64,000 nt of DNA. Origin: Streptomyces sp. YIM 130001 (GTDB lineage Bacteria; Actinomycetota; Actinomycetes; Streptomycetales; Streptomycetaceae). Of the stretch, positions 16,096 to 24,052 are shown piece after piece (the stretch's first letter is position 1; each line of letters opens with the position of its first letter). Made by a program: the position numbers and the translations under genes. The stretch is taken from assembly GCF_003574445.1 (NCBI RefSeq), contig NZ_KZ984549.1, positions 186,001 to 250,000 on the forward strand. The letters are read 5' to 3'. Under the pieces are notes generated by a model. That model worked only from the letters and a program-made list of their open reading frames with translations, made no database searches and was not told the origin of the DNA.

Positions 16096-16815
16096 GTGGC
16101 AGCGACCGCTCAACGATTCGACGGACTGCCCGGCGGCGTCGCCGTGTCCCACCTGTCCGTGTACGACTGGCCCGCAAGCGACGGACTGTGCGGCGGTACG
16201 CCCCATCTGCATCTCACGTGCAGCGAGGGCTATGTCGTCATGGGCGGGCGAGGTGCGGTCCAGACCCTCACCGCCTCGGGCTTCGACCGGACCACGCTCG
16301 AGCCGGGCACCGTCGCGTGGTTCACCCCCGGCACCATCCACCGACTCGTCAACGATGACGGCGCCCTGCAGATCGTCGTGCTGATGCAGAACAGCGGGCT
16401 GCCGGAGGCCGGGGACGCCGTGCTCACGCTCCCGGCGGAGTATCTGGCCGACCCGGACACCTACGCTGCGGCCACCGCGATCCCCACGGAAGCACCCGAG
16501 GCGGACCAGGAACGCGCGGCGCGGGCACGCCGGGACCTCGCCATCGAGGGATACGTCCGACTTCGCGAACACCCGGACGAGTTGCCCGCGTTCCACGAGG
16601 CGGCAGCACGTCTCGTACGGCACCGGGTCGACGCCTGGCGCAAGCGATGGGAAGCCGGGGCCGCAGCCGCGAACGCCGCCACCGCCCAGCAGCTCGACCG
16701 GCTGGCCGCGGGTGACGCCGGGCATCTGGCCGACGCCGTGGTGCGCAGTGAAGTCCCCGCCGCACACGGCAAGTTCGGCATGTGCGGCCGTCTCGACGTC
16801 TACCGGACCGAGTGA
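16096..16815 (+). CDS. Cupin-domain protein
   Basis: The 239-residue protein begins at GTG 16096 behind GTTGGAGATT. The N-terminal half is a cupin barrel: GTPHLHLTCSEGYVVMGGRG supplies the HxH and glutamate metal ligands of motif 1, and PGTIHRLVNDDGALQIVVLMQNSG supplies the motif 2 histidine. The C-terminal half (about 140-239) is helical and charged (ARARRDLAIEGYVRLREHPDELPAFHEAAARLVRHR) and resembles no domain I recognise. Cupins of this size may be sugar isomerase-like or dioxygenase-like; no substrate residues can be assigned. It is preceded by the DinB gene and followed by two small membrane proteins. Confidence 0.75.
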   Translation: MAATAQRFDGLPGGVAVSHLSVYDWPASDGLCGGTPHLHLTCSEGYVVMGGRGAVQTLTASGFDRTTLEPGTVAWFTPGTIHRLVNDDGALQIVVLMQNSGLPEAGDAVLTLPAEYLADPDTYAAATAIPTEAPEADQERAARARRDLAIEGYVRLREHPDELPAFHEAAARLVRHRVDAWRKRWEAGAAAANAATAQQLDRLAAGDAGHLADAVVRSEVPAAHGKFGMCGRLDVYRTE

Positions 16816-16954
16816 CGTCCGGACTGATTCTCCGCACCGTCCGCCGGGACTCGCTCCCCACTGTGCCTTGTTCCGGAATGAGCCCCTCTGCCACGGGTAC
16901 TCGCCTCTGGTCCGCAACCAACAAGCATTCCAGACCCGTTGGGAGGCACTTCTC

Positions 16955-17179
16955 ATGGGAATGGGAGCCAGCCTCGTCATGCTCGCCGTCGGTGCGATCC
17001 TCGCGCTGGCGGTGGACTGGGAGATGCAGGGCGTCAATCTCGACATCGTCGGCCTGATCATGATGGTCGTCGGCCTGATCGGCGTGTGCTCGTACGTGAG
17101 TATCTTCAAGCGCCGCAAGATGCAGGCACCGCCGCCGGCGGCCCCGGTCGTCGAGCAGGACCACCGCTACTACGAGTGA
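16955..17179 (+). CDS. Small membrane protein (DUF6458-like)
   Basis: This 74-residue protein starts at ATG 16955, with GGGAGG nine bases upstream. It has two membrane helices (about 3-20 and 30-49) separated by the polar DWEMQGVNLDIV turn, followed by a basic KRRK segment and a Pro-rich cytoplasmic tail ending EQDHRYYE. This two-helix layout with GVNLDIVGLIMMVVG is common in actinobacterial small membrane proteins annotated as DUF6458. The function is unknown. It is followed by a second small membrane protein 54 bases downstream and may be cotranscribed with it. Confidence 0.8.
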   Translation: MGMGASLVMLAVGAILALAVDWEMQGVNLDIVGLIMMVVGLIGVCSYVSIFKRRKMQAPPPAAPVVEQDHRYYE

Positions 17180-17233
17180 GACCCCACCGCCGGCAGAGAA
17201 CGCAGTCGCGCGTGAACGGGAGGGAGACCACCC

Positions 17234-17554
17234 ATGGCACGCCTCACCCAGGCGATGCACCACCGCACCCATCACCGCACCCCGGACCGGAGCGTGCTGG
17301 GGATCGCCGGAGCGGTCCTCGGCGCGATCGGTCTCTTCGCCCTGCCGATCGTGTGCGGTCCGCTCGCCGTACTCTGCGGCTATTCGGCGGTGGGCGGGCG
17401 CGGAGCCGGCCTCGGCACCGCACGCCGTGCAGTGCGCGGCGGCGGCCGCCGGAAACCCGTGGCCGCGTTGGTCGCCATCGTGCTCGGCATCGTCGACACG
17501 GTCCTGGCGATCGTGCTGATCGCCGCGAGCCCGGGCGCCGGCCCACTCGCCTGA
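17234..17554 (+). CDS. Small membrane protein with DUF4190-like helices
   Basis: The 106-residue product is preceded by GGGAGGGAGA. A basic histidine-rich head (MHHRTHHRTPDR) precedes two hydrophobic segments, VLGIAGAVLGAIGLFALPIVCGPLAVLCGYSA (about 22-52) and PVAALVAIVLGIVDTVLAIVLIAAS (about 75-99). They are joined by an Arg/Gly-rich loop. The repeated IxGxVLGxxG pattern is that of DUF4190 proteins, whose role is unknown. It converges with the DinB gene on the other strand. Confidence 0.72.
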   Translation: MARLTQAMHHRTHHRTPDRSVLGIAGAVLGAIGLFALPIVCGPLAVLCGYSAVGGRGAGLGTARRAVRGGGRRKPVAALVAIVLGIVDTVLAIVLIAASPGAGPLA

Positions 17555-17612
17555 GTCACCGGCCGCGGAGCGATCGGCACGGTACCGGGCCGCCCCCGCG
17601 TCCGGCGGCCCG

Positions 17613-18173
17613 TCACTGCCCGACGCGTCCGTCGACGCATTCGCGCAGCAGGTCGGCGTGGCCGCAGTGCCGGGCGTACTCCTCGATCCGGTGCACCATG
17701 AGTTCGCGGACCGCGATCTCCTCGCGGCCGATGCGGGCGCCGAGGTCCTCGTGCCGCGCCAATTCGGCATCGGTGGCTGCCTGTTCACGCTCGAGGTCGG
17801 CGTACGAAGCGTCCACCACGGCCTGATCGCCGAGGGCGCCGTCGAAGTCCGCGTCCCGTACTCCGTAGATCTTGGGCTCGGGTTCGCCGAGGGTGATCCA
17901 ATTGCGCCAGTCGCGTTCCACTTCCGCGAGGTGCCGGATCAGGCCGAGCAGTGACATGGTCGACGGCGGGACCGAACGGCGGGCCAGTTGCTCGGCGTCG
18001 AGGCCCTCACACTTCATCCGGAGCGTTTTGCGGTAGCTGGTGAGGTAGTCGTCGAGCGTCGCGAGCTCACCCTCGGGGCCGTCGCCGTCGGTCTCACGAG
18101 GGTCGTTGTCGGGGTCCGTCCACATGTCGGGGTAGACGGTCGCCCGGGTCCATCGTTCGGGTTGGTCAGTCAT
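17613..18173 (-). CDS. DinB-family protein (DUF664 type)
   Basis: The 186-residue protein begins at ATG 18173 with the DUF664 hallmark order: ATLDDYLTSYRKTLRMKCEGLDAEQLARRSVPPSTMSLLGLIRHLAEVERDWRNW. The metal-binding histidine is in LIRHLAEVE, and the C-terminal pair lies in MVHRIEEYARHCGHADLLRECVDG. These proteins are putative metal- and thiol-dependent transferases of the DinB fold and are abundant in Streptomyces. An in-frame ATG three codons upstream (18182) is an alternative start. It diverges from the MoxR ATPase gene with about 140 bases between. Confidence 0.88.
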   Translation of the reverse strand: MTDQPERWTRATVYPDMWTDPDNDPRETDGDGPEGELATLDDYLTSYRKTLRMKCEGLDAEQLARRSVPPSTMSLLGLIRHLAEVERDWRNWITLGEPEPKIYGVRDADFDGALGDQAVVDASYADLEREQAATDAELARHEDLGARIGREEIAVRELMVHRIEEYARHCGHADLLRECVDGRVGQ

Positions 18174-18283
18174 GCCGCCCATACTTGTGCGTGGCCGAGG
18201 GGATGCGCCACCGGGTTTGCTCCGGACCCCGCCGTGGGCGGGAGGGGCTGGTCAGGTGATCGAGGCCGGGGCGTAGATTGCGG

Positions 18284-18311
18284 GTCGAGGCGGTCGAGGC
18301 GGTCGAGGGGG
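18284..18311 (+). repeat. Short tandem repeat before the MoxR gene
   Basis: The unit GGTCGAGGC is present three times in a row (the last copy slightly changed) directly before the GGGGAGAG ribosome site of the AAA ATPase gene. It may be a polymerase slippage product. Confidence 0.5.
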
Positions 18312-18315
18312 AGAG

Positions 18316-19506
18316 ATGGCGATGGATGCGCGGCGGACGGCGGAGCGGCTGCGGTCGGTCACGGCTGAACTGTCGGACCTGTTCTACGAGCGGGACGACG
18401 TCATCCGTACGCTCACGGTGGCGATGCTGGCCGGACAGCACTCGCTGGTGATCGGCCCGCCCGGCACTGCCAAGTCCGAGCTGGCGCGCGAGCTGACGGG
18501 CCGGATCGAGGGCGCGAACTACTGGGAGATCCTGCTCAGCAAGTTCACCGCGCCGACCCGGATGTTCGGTCCGATCGACGTGGCGGCGCTCAGTCGTGGT
18601 GAGTACCGGCAGGTGTTCGACGGGCGCGCGACGACCGCGCATATCGCGTTCATCGACGAGATCTTCAAGTGCTCCACGGCGGCGCTGAACGAGACGCTCG
18701 GTCTGCTCAACGAGCGCATATACCACCCGGAGAACGGCGGCGAGCCGATCCGTTGCCCGCTGATCAGCGCTATCACCGCCTCCAACGAACTTCCGGCGGG
18801 CGACGACAGCGCCGCCATCTACGACCGGCTCCTGGTCCGCCTCGAGGTGGGCTATCTCGCCGATCCGTCGAACTTCGCCGGTCTGGTGCGGTCCGCGGTC
18901 AGTTCGGCGGCCGCTGCGACGAGAACCACGGTACAGCTGGCCGAACTGCAGCATGCGGTGGCCGAGGCCGTACCGGCCGTGGTGGTCCCGGATGCGATCG
19001 TGGACGCCCTGTGCACGCTGCGTGCGGCCTTGCGGCGCGAGGAGTTGATCGCATCGGACCGGCGCTGGCGGCAGTCGGTCCGGCTGCTGCAGGCGAGTGC
19101 GTTCCTGGACGGGCGGGAGTCGGTGGACTCGTCCGATCTGTCGGTCCTCACGCATGTCCTGTGGGACTCCCCCGCGCAGCGTCCGACCGTGGAGCGCGAA
19201 GTACTGCAGCTGGTCAATCCCGACGCCAGGGAAGCGCTCGATCTCGCCGATGCCATCGACGAGTTGGAGACCGAACTGGAGGCGAGGACGGGGCAGTCCC
19301 GGGAGGCGCTGAGCGACTGGGCGATCAGGGAGGCGCTCACGAAGCTCAACAAGGCCGGCAAGCGCCTGGAGAAACTGCTGAGCGAGTCCCGGACTCCTGG
19401 ACGCGGCACGGCCGAGCGCGTGATGGGCCGTCAGCGTGCCGTGCATGCCCGGGTGTTGACCGAGGCACTCGGGGTCGACGCCAGCCTCGTGCAGGACCGA
19501 CTCTGA
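18316..19506 (+). CDS. MoxR-class AAA+ ATPase (RavA-like)
   Basis: The 396-residue protein carries an AAA+ module: Walker A GPPGTAKS (47-54), Walker B FIDEIFK with Asp114/Glu115, the sensor 1 region AITASNELP, and arginine residues in YDRLLVRLEVGYL. The sequence ANYWEILLSKFTAPTRMFGPIDVAAL and the helical C-terminal part place it with RavA/MoxR ATPases. These remodel protein complexes together with a VWA-domain partner, which is encoded immediately downstream after a 16-base gap. The start at 18316 follows GGGGGAGAG. The target complex is unknown, and no metal enzyme or respiratory complex (the usual clients) lies nearby. Confidence 0.88.
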   Translation: MAMDARRTAERLRSVTAELSDLFYERDDVIRTLTVAMLAGQHSLVIGPPGTAKSELARELTGRIEGANYWEILLSKFTAPTRMFGPIDVAALSRGEYRQVFDGRATTAHIAFIDEIFKCSTAALNETLGLLNERIYHPENGGEPIRCPLISAITASNELPAGDDSAAIYDRLLVRLEVGYLADPSNFAGLVRSAVSSAAAATRTTVQLAELQHAVAEAVPAVVVPDAIVDALCTLRAALRREELIASDRRWRQSVRLLQASAFLDGRESVDSSDLSVLTHVLWDSPAQRPTVEREVLQLVNPDAREALDLADAIDELETELEARTGQSREALSDWAIREALTKLNKAGKRLEKLLSESRTPGRGTAERVMGRQRAVHARVLTEALGVDASLVQDRL

Positions 19507-19522
19507 GCGGCGAGGAGCCGGG

Positions 19523-21130
19523 ATGGCACGCGACACACTGCGAGAGCTGACGGACCGGGCGGGCAGATGGCTCGGTCCGTCGGCCGCGGCGGGTGCGAAC
19601 TCGGCGGTCGTCGCGGACCGGTTCGACGCCATGGCCTGGCGTGAGGCGAGCGACCAGGCACCCGCGCTGCACATGCTCGCCCGCAGCCTGAACCTGCGCC
19701 ACGACCACACCGACGACCTGCTCGCGGACGTGTTCCTCCTCGCGTACAAGGTCGCCCCGCGGGTACGCGAGCGGGCCGCGATGGCACCGTCACGACTGGT
19801 CAACCACGAGATCGTCGCGGCGCTCGAGAACAGCCCGGAGTTCGCGGAGCTGCACCGCGAGACGTCGGGCGATCCTTACGCGGCAGCGATGGCCGTCCTG
19901 GCGCAGGGCGAGGCACTGCGCCGGATGCTCGAGCGGGCCGCCGACGTCGCGGAGCGGGCGGCTCGGGCCCAGCGGGCGCGGGAGGAGGCCGGCCGGGCGG
20001 CCGCTGCCGTGGCCGGCGCGCTCGACGAGGCCGCGGGTGACGCCGCCTCGGACGGCACCGTCGCGGACGGTGCGGCCGACGGCGTGGCCCGGGCGTCGGC
20101 AGCGGCCGAGGGCGCGGAGGCCGCCGCACAGCAGTCCGCGTCCCAGGCCGAAGAGGCGATCGCCGCGGCGGCTCCCGGCATCCGGGCGGATGCGCGGCGA
20201 TCCACTGCGGACGCCGCCGAACAGGCCCATGAGGAGAGCGCGTTGATGCGCGCGTGGGGTGTCGGGCCGGGCGAGCTGGGGCGGATGCCGTACGACAAGC
20301 GGGCACGGCTCGCCGAGCAGCTGCGTACCGGAAGGCTCGGCCGGTTCGCGGACCTCATCGGCCGCTTCCGGCTGATGGCGGAGGGAGAGCGTGCCCGCAA
20401 GGTCGAGGAGGCCAGCGGCGAACTGGTCGGGATCACCTTGGGCGACGACCTGTCCTGGGTGATCCCCTCCGAGCTGGCGCACCTCGGAGTCCCGGCCATG
20501 CGGAGCGTGTTCGCCGCGCGCCTCGCCGAGTCCCGGTTGATGCTCTACGACAGCCGGGGCGAGCAGGACACCGGCAAGGGCGCGATCATCGCGTGCGTCG
20601 ACTGCTCGTACTCGATGGAGGAGTCGGGACCCGGCGGGATCACTCGGGAGGCCTGGGCCAAGGCGTGTTCCCTGGCGCTGCTGGACCAGGCCCGTCGCTC
20701 GGGGCGGGACTTCGTCGGCGTGCTGTTCTCGTCCGCCGAGTCGGTGAAGGTGTTCCGATTCCCGGCAGTCCGGCCGGCCGAGATCGAGCAGGTCCTGGAG
20801 TTCGCCGAGCACTTCTTCGGCGGAGGCACCAACTATCGGGCGCCGCTCTCCGCGGCCGTCGCCGTGCTCGAGGCGGAGTTCAACACCGAGGGCCGGCAGC
20901 GCGGGGACATCGTGATGATCACCGACGGGGAGTGCGGTGTCACCGAGGCGTGGATGCGGACCTGGAACGACGCCAAGCAGGCGCTCGGCTTCCGGGCCTT
21001 CGGGGTCGCTGTCGGCGCGCCGGAGGCCGCGCAGCCGGGCCGCGCCCTGGACGCGTTGTGCGACAACCTGCGCAGCATCGAGGACCTTACGGACGTGCGG
21101 GCGGCGGGTGACCTGTTCCGGGCGATCTGA
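19523..21130 (+). CDS. VWA-domain protein, partner of the MoxR ATPase (ViaA-like)
   Basis: The 535-residue protein has an N-terminal helical part (1-150), an Ala/Glu/Asp-rich probable coiled coil (about 150-250, many AAEGAEAAAQQSASQAEEAI-type repeats), a connecting domain, and a C-terminal von Willebrand A domain (about 350-530). The MIDAS motif DxSxS is intact (DCSYS from Asp360), with the later threonine and aspartate positions in GGGTNYR and MITDGECGVT. It is translated in series with the MoxR gene. By analogy with RavA-ViaA, the pair is probably a metal-dependent chaperone. It has no signal peptide, so it is cytoplasmic. Confidence 0.87.
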   Translation: MARDTLRELTDRAGRWLGPSAAAGANSAVVADRFDAMAWREASDQAPALHMLARSLNLRHDHTDDLLADVFLLAYKVAPRVRERAAMAPSRLVNHEIVAALENSPEFAELHRETSGDPYAAAMAVLAQGEALRRMLERAADVAERAARAQRAREEAGRAAAAVAGALDEAAGDAASDGTVADGAADGVARASAAAEGAEAAAQQSASQAEEAIAAAAPGIRADARRSTADAAEQAHEESALMRAWGVGPGELGRMPYDKRARLAEQLRTGRLGRFADLIGRFRLMAEGERARKVEEASGELVGITLGDDLSWVIPSELAHLGVPAMRSVFAARLAESRLMLYDSRGEQDTGKGAIIACVDCSYSMEESGPGGITREAWAKACSLALLDQARRSGRDFVGVLFSSAESVKVFRFPAVRPAEIEQVLEFAEHFFGGGTNYRAPLSAAVAVLEAEFNTEGRQRGDIVMITDGECGVTEAWMRTWNDAKQALGFRAFGVAVGAPEAAQPGRALDALCDNLRSIEDLTDVRAAGDLFRAI

Positions 21131-21478
21131 GGATCGGGTCCGGAGCCGTCGGGTGCCCGGGAAAGCCGTCGAACTCTGCGCTCTCCTGACCGAGTCGGCC
21201 GCTGCCCGCCTGGCCGTCGAGCGCTGCATGACCTTTGCGTCGAGGTCCGCGACGAGCATCGCGCTGCCGTGTTCCCCGTTGACGTACACACGTGTCGCCG
21301 GCCACGGGAAGCAGCCGACGCCGATGCGGCTCGTCTTCGGCTCGCGCACCTTCCGCTCCGTCTCGGCGACTTGGATGAGCCGCACAGGGCGTCCCGGTCG
21401 ACGCGCGAGACGTCGATCGAGATCGCACCGCCGGATCCGGCCATGGCGCGAAGCTCTGAACAATGGTTCACTTCATTT
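21131..21478. other. Intergenic region with a TetR-type operator candidate
   Basis: This gap of about 350 bases has a 5-bp inverted repeat, TGAAC-AATG-GTTCA (21457-21470), nine bases before the TetR start, a likely autoregulatory site. Minus-strand open frames here run on as antisense of the VWA gene and lack support. Nothing else was identified. Confidence 0.4.
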
Positions 21479-22096
21479 ATGGCCTACCGCAAGACCGATG
21501 CCGAGGTTCGCCGGCTCGAGGCGGCCCGTGAGCGCCTCGTCGACCGGGCGACCGTGGTCGTCGCCGAGGTGGGCTGGACGCAGGCGTCCGTCACGGCGGT
21601 CGCGAACGCCGCGGGGATCGCCGCGGGTTCGGTGTACCAGCACTTCCCGTCCAAGGCGGCGCTCGCCGTCGAGGTGTTCCGGCGGGCGGCGGGCCGTGAG
21701 GTGGAGGTGCTGGCCGAGGTGCTGCAGAGCCCGGACGGCACCGCGGTGGAGCGGCTCGCCCGCGGAGTGCAGGTCTTCGCGCGGCGCGCGTTCGAGAACC
21801 GCGGTCTCGCCCACGCGCTGCTCGTCGCTCCCGCGGAACCGGCCGTCGGGGCCGAACGACTCGACTACCGCCGTCGCTACCAGGCCCTGTTCGCCGACGT
21901 CGTCCGCGAGGGCATCGACGCGGGCCTCCTTCCGCGCCAGGACGGGCGGATCACCGCGGCCGCGCTGACGGGCGCGGTCGGCGAGGTGCTCGTGGACCCG
22001 CTCGGCGCCGACCGGCCGCGCGAGGCCGGGGAACTCCTCACCGAGCTGACCGCCCTGGCTCTGCGCTGCGCGGGCGCCCGGCCGGAGCCGCCCTGA
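21479..22096 (+). CDS. TetR-family transcriptional regulator
   Basis: The 205-residue protein has the TetR DNA-binding head (about 10-60: RERLVDRATVVVAEVGWTQASVTAVANAAGIAAGSVYQHFPSKAALAVEVFRR) and a helical ligand-binding body. The reading frame extends upstream, but ATG 21479 starts the domain cleanly next to a palindromic operator candidate. It lies 47 bases upstream of an AidB-like acyl-CoA dehydrogenase on the same strand, the usual arrangement for a TetR protein that controls a fatty-acid or acyl-CoA enzyme. The effector is unknown and no residue points to a specific ligand. Confidence 0.87.
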   Translation: MAYRKTDAEVRRLEAARERLVDRATVVVAEVGWTQASVTAVANAAGIAAGSVYQHFPSKAALAVEVFRRAAGREVEVLAEVLQSPDGTAVERLARGVQVFARRAFENRGLAHALLVAPAEPAVGAERLDYRRRYQALFADVVREGIDAGLLPRQDGRITAAALTGAVGEVLVDPLGADRPREAGELLTELTALALRCAGARPEPP

Positions 22097-22143
22097 TGCC
22101 GGACCGCTCGGACGCCCACGCCCACGCCGTAGAGGAGAGGCCG

Positions 22144-23799
22144 ATGCCCGCCGCCACGCCGCACAGCAACCCCACCGCAGTGACGCACGAGGTCACCAAT
22201 CAGCCTCCGCCGCTGACCGGCCACGACGTCGCCGACGACCCGGTCCTCCTTGAGGGCGTGGCCCGTGAGGGCGCCGAGTGGTGCCTGGAGGACCTGCACC
22301 GTACGGGTCGGCTGGCCGGCAGCGAGCAGGTGCAGCGCTGGGCGGACGAGGCCAACCGGTACGAACCGGAGCTGCGCACCCACGACCGCTACGGCAATCG
22401 CATCGACGAGGTCGACTTCCACCCCTCCTACCACGCACTGATGGACGTCGCGGTGCGCGAGGGCCTGGCCGGCAGCGCCTGGGCCGACGAGCGGCCAGGG
22501 GCCCACGTGGCGCGCGCCGCCGGGTTCATGGTGTGGAGCGGCACCGAGGCCGGACACGGCTGCCCGATCTCCATGACGTACGCCGCGGTCCCGGCCCTGC
22601 GCCACTCCCCCGACCTCGCGAAGACGTACGAACCACTGCTCACCAGCCGTGCGTACGATCCCGGGCTGCGCACTCCGGGCGAGAAGCAGGGGCTGCTCGC
22701 CGGTATGGGGATGACGGAGAAGCAGGGCGGCACGGATGTGCGCGCCAACACCACGACGGCCGCCGAGCAGCCGGACCGCAGTTGGCGGTTGCGGGGTCAC
22801 AAGTGGTTCACCAGCGCCCCGATGAACGACCTGTTCCTGGTGCTCGCGCAGGCTCCGGCCGGGCTCTCCTGCTTTCTCGTGCCGCGTGTCCTGCCGGACG
22901 GCAGCCGCAACACGTTCCGCATCCAGCGTCTGAAGGACAAGCTCGGCAACCGCTCGAACGCCAGCAGTGAACCCGAGTTCGACGACACCGTGGCCTGGCT
23001 GGTGGGTGCGGAGGGCAGGGGGGTGCGCACCATCATCGAGATGGTGACGATGACGCGTCTGGACTGCGTCCTCGGATCCGCCTCGGGGACCCGTGCCGCG
23101 CTTGCGCAGGCCGCTCATCATGCTCGGCACCGCTCGGTGTTCGGGGCCGAGCTGATCGACCAGCCGTTGATGCGCAATGTGCTCGCCGATCTCGCCCTGG
23201 AGTCGGAGGCGGCGACCACACTGGGGCTGCGCCTGGCCGGGGCTGTCGACCGCGCACAGCGCGGGGACTCCACGGAACGCGCCTTCCTCCGGCTCGCCAC
23301 CGCAGTCGCCAAGTACTGGGTGTGCAAGCGGCAGCCCGCTGCCGTCGCCGAAGCTCTCGAGTGCCTCGGCGGGAACGGGTACGACGAGGCCTCGGGCATG
23401 CCGCGCCTGTACCGCGATGCCCCGCTGAACGGCATCTGGGAGGGCTCCGGGAACGTCAACGCACTCGACATGCTGCGGGCGCTCGCGCGGGAGCCCGAGT
23501 CCTTCGACGCGTTCCGCGCGGAGATCGAGGCGGCCGCGGGCGCGGACCGTCGGCTCGACGTCGCGTGGCGGGAGTTGCGGAACCGGCTGGTACTGACCGA
23601 GGACGCGCCGCTGCGGGCCCGTCGGGTGATCGAGCGTGCGGCCCTGGTGCTGCAGGGCTCGCTCCTGGTACGCCATGCGCCGCACGCGGTGTCCGACGCG
23701 TTCTGTGCGTCGCGGCTCGCCGGGGACCGCGGCCTGGCGTTCGGCACGCTGGCGGCGGACACCGATCTCGACGGCGTGCTGCAGCGGCTGCCCTGCTGA
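22144..23799 (+). CDS. Acyl-CoA dehydrogenase family protein, AidB-like
   Basis: The 551-residue flavoprotein opens with THEVTNQPPPLTGHDV, the near-invariant N-terminus of AidB-type proteins. Acyl-CoA dehydrogenase motifs follow: GMGMTEKQGGTDVRANTT at the FAD-binding region, GHKWFTSAPMNDLFLVLAQ, and the catalytic-loop region ECLGGNGYDEASGMPRLYRDAPLNGIWEGSGNVNALD. E. coli AidB is induced in the adaptive response to alkylation and binds DNA; actinobacterial relatives may instead be ordinary dehydrogenases. ATG 22144 has GAGGAGAGG just upstream and is preferred over the ATG at 22096 that overlaps the TetR stop codon. Cotranscription with the TetR gene is likely. Confidence 0.88.
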   Translation: MPAATPHSNPTAVTHEVTNQPPPLTGHDVADDPVLLEGVAREGAEWCLEDLHRTGRLAGSEQVQRWADEANRYEPELRTHDRYGNRIDEVDFHPSYHALMDVAVREGLAGSAWADERPGAHVARAAGFMVWSGTEAGHGCPISMTYAAVPALRHSPDLAKTYEPLLTSRAYDPGLRTPGEKQGLLAGMGMTEKQGGTDVRANTTTAAEQPDRSWRLRGHKWFTSAPMNDLFLVLAQAPAGLSCFLVPRVLPDGSRNTFRIQRLKDKLGNRSNASSEPEFDDTVAWLVGAEGRGVRTIIEMVTMTRLDCVLGSASGTRAALAQAAHHARHRSVFGAELIDQPLMRNVLADLALESEAATTLGLRLAGAVDRAQRGDSTERAFLRLATAVAKYWVCKRQPAAVAEALECLGGNGYDEASGMPRLYRDAPLNGIWEGSGNVNALDMLRALAREPESFDAFRAEIEAAAGADRRLDVAWRELRNRLVLTEDAPLRARRVIERAALVLQGSLLVRHAPHAVSDAFCASRLAGDRGLAFGTLAADTDLDGVLQRLPC

Positions 23800-23885
23800 C
23801 GGGCCCGGCCTCCCGCTGACCTGCCGGTTCGGACCTCCGTGCACTGTGGCCCACAATCCGTTGGAGACGAGACGAGCCGTCTTGC

Positions 23886-23891
23886 TATGGT
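23886..23891 (+). promoter_or_regulatory. -10 box of the ABC-F leader
   Basis: TATGGT lies seven bases before the leader ATG at 23898, so transcription could begin on the leader start codon. The -35 region is weak (TTGGAG at 23861-23866, 19 bases away). Confidence 0.4.
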
Positions 23892-23897
23892 GGGCCC

Positions 23898-23921
23898 ATG
23901 GTCTTCTTCTACTTTCTCTGA
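23898..23921 (+). CDS. Leader peptide of the ABC-F operon
   Basis: A seven-codon ORF (MVFFYFL, then TGA) precedes an ABC-F resistance gene by about 130 bases. It is followed by a 12-base sequence that occurs twice and by a terminator-like hairpin. Hydrophobic and aromatic leader peptides that stall ribosomes in the presence of antibiotics are known to control ABC-F genes by attenuation. It is too short to appear in ordinary gene predictions. Confidence 0.65.
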   Translation: MVFFYFL

Positions 23922-23929
23922 GTCCGGGC

Positions 23930-24015
23930 ACGGCCTTCGTGTCGCCGTCTCGACGGCGCTCGCCGCCGCCCATGCGGCCCGCGTAGCCGTCCGTACGGCC
24001 TTCGTGGCCGTTTCT
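23930..24015 (+). promoter_or_regulatory. Attenuator of the ABC-F operon
   Basis: The 12-mer ACGGCCTTCGTG occurs at 23930-23941 and 23995-24006. The second copy folds with GGCCGT (24006-24011) into a 6-bp hairpin with loop TTCGT followed by TTCT, a terminator shape. The first copy could pair with the same GGCCGT instead, so two exclusive structures are possible. The switch would respond to ribosome stalling on the leader. The folding is read by eye. Confidence 0.5.
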
Positions 24016-24052
24016 GCTGCCCGTAGACCCCACCCATCGCAGGGGAAGTACC

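Noticed and set aside
19790..21471. Minus-strand frames opposite the VWA gene and in the TetR gap
   Set aside because: They run straight through the VWA antisense, lack ribosome sites and match no family recognised.
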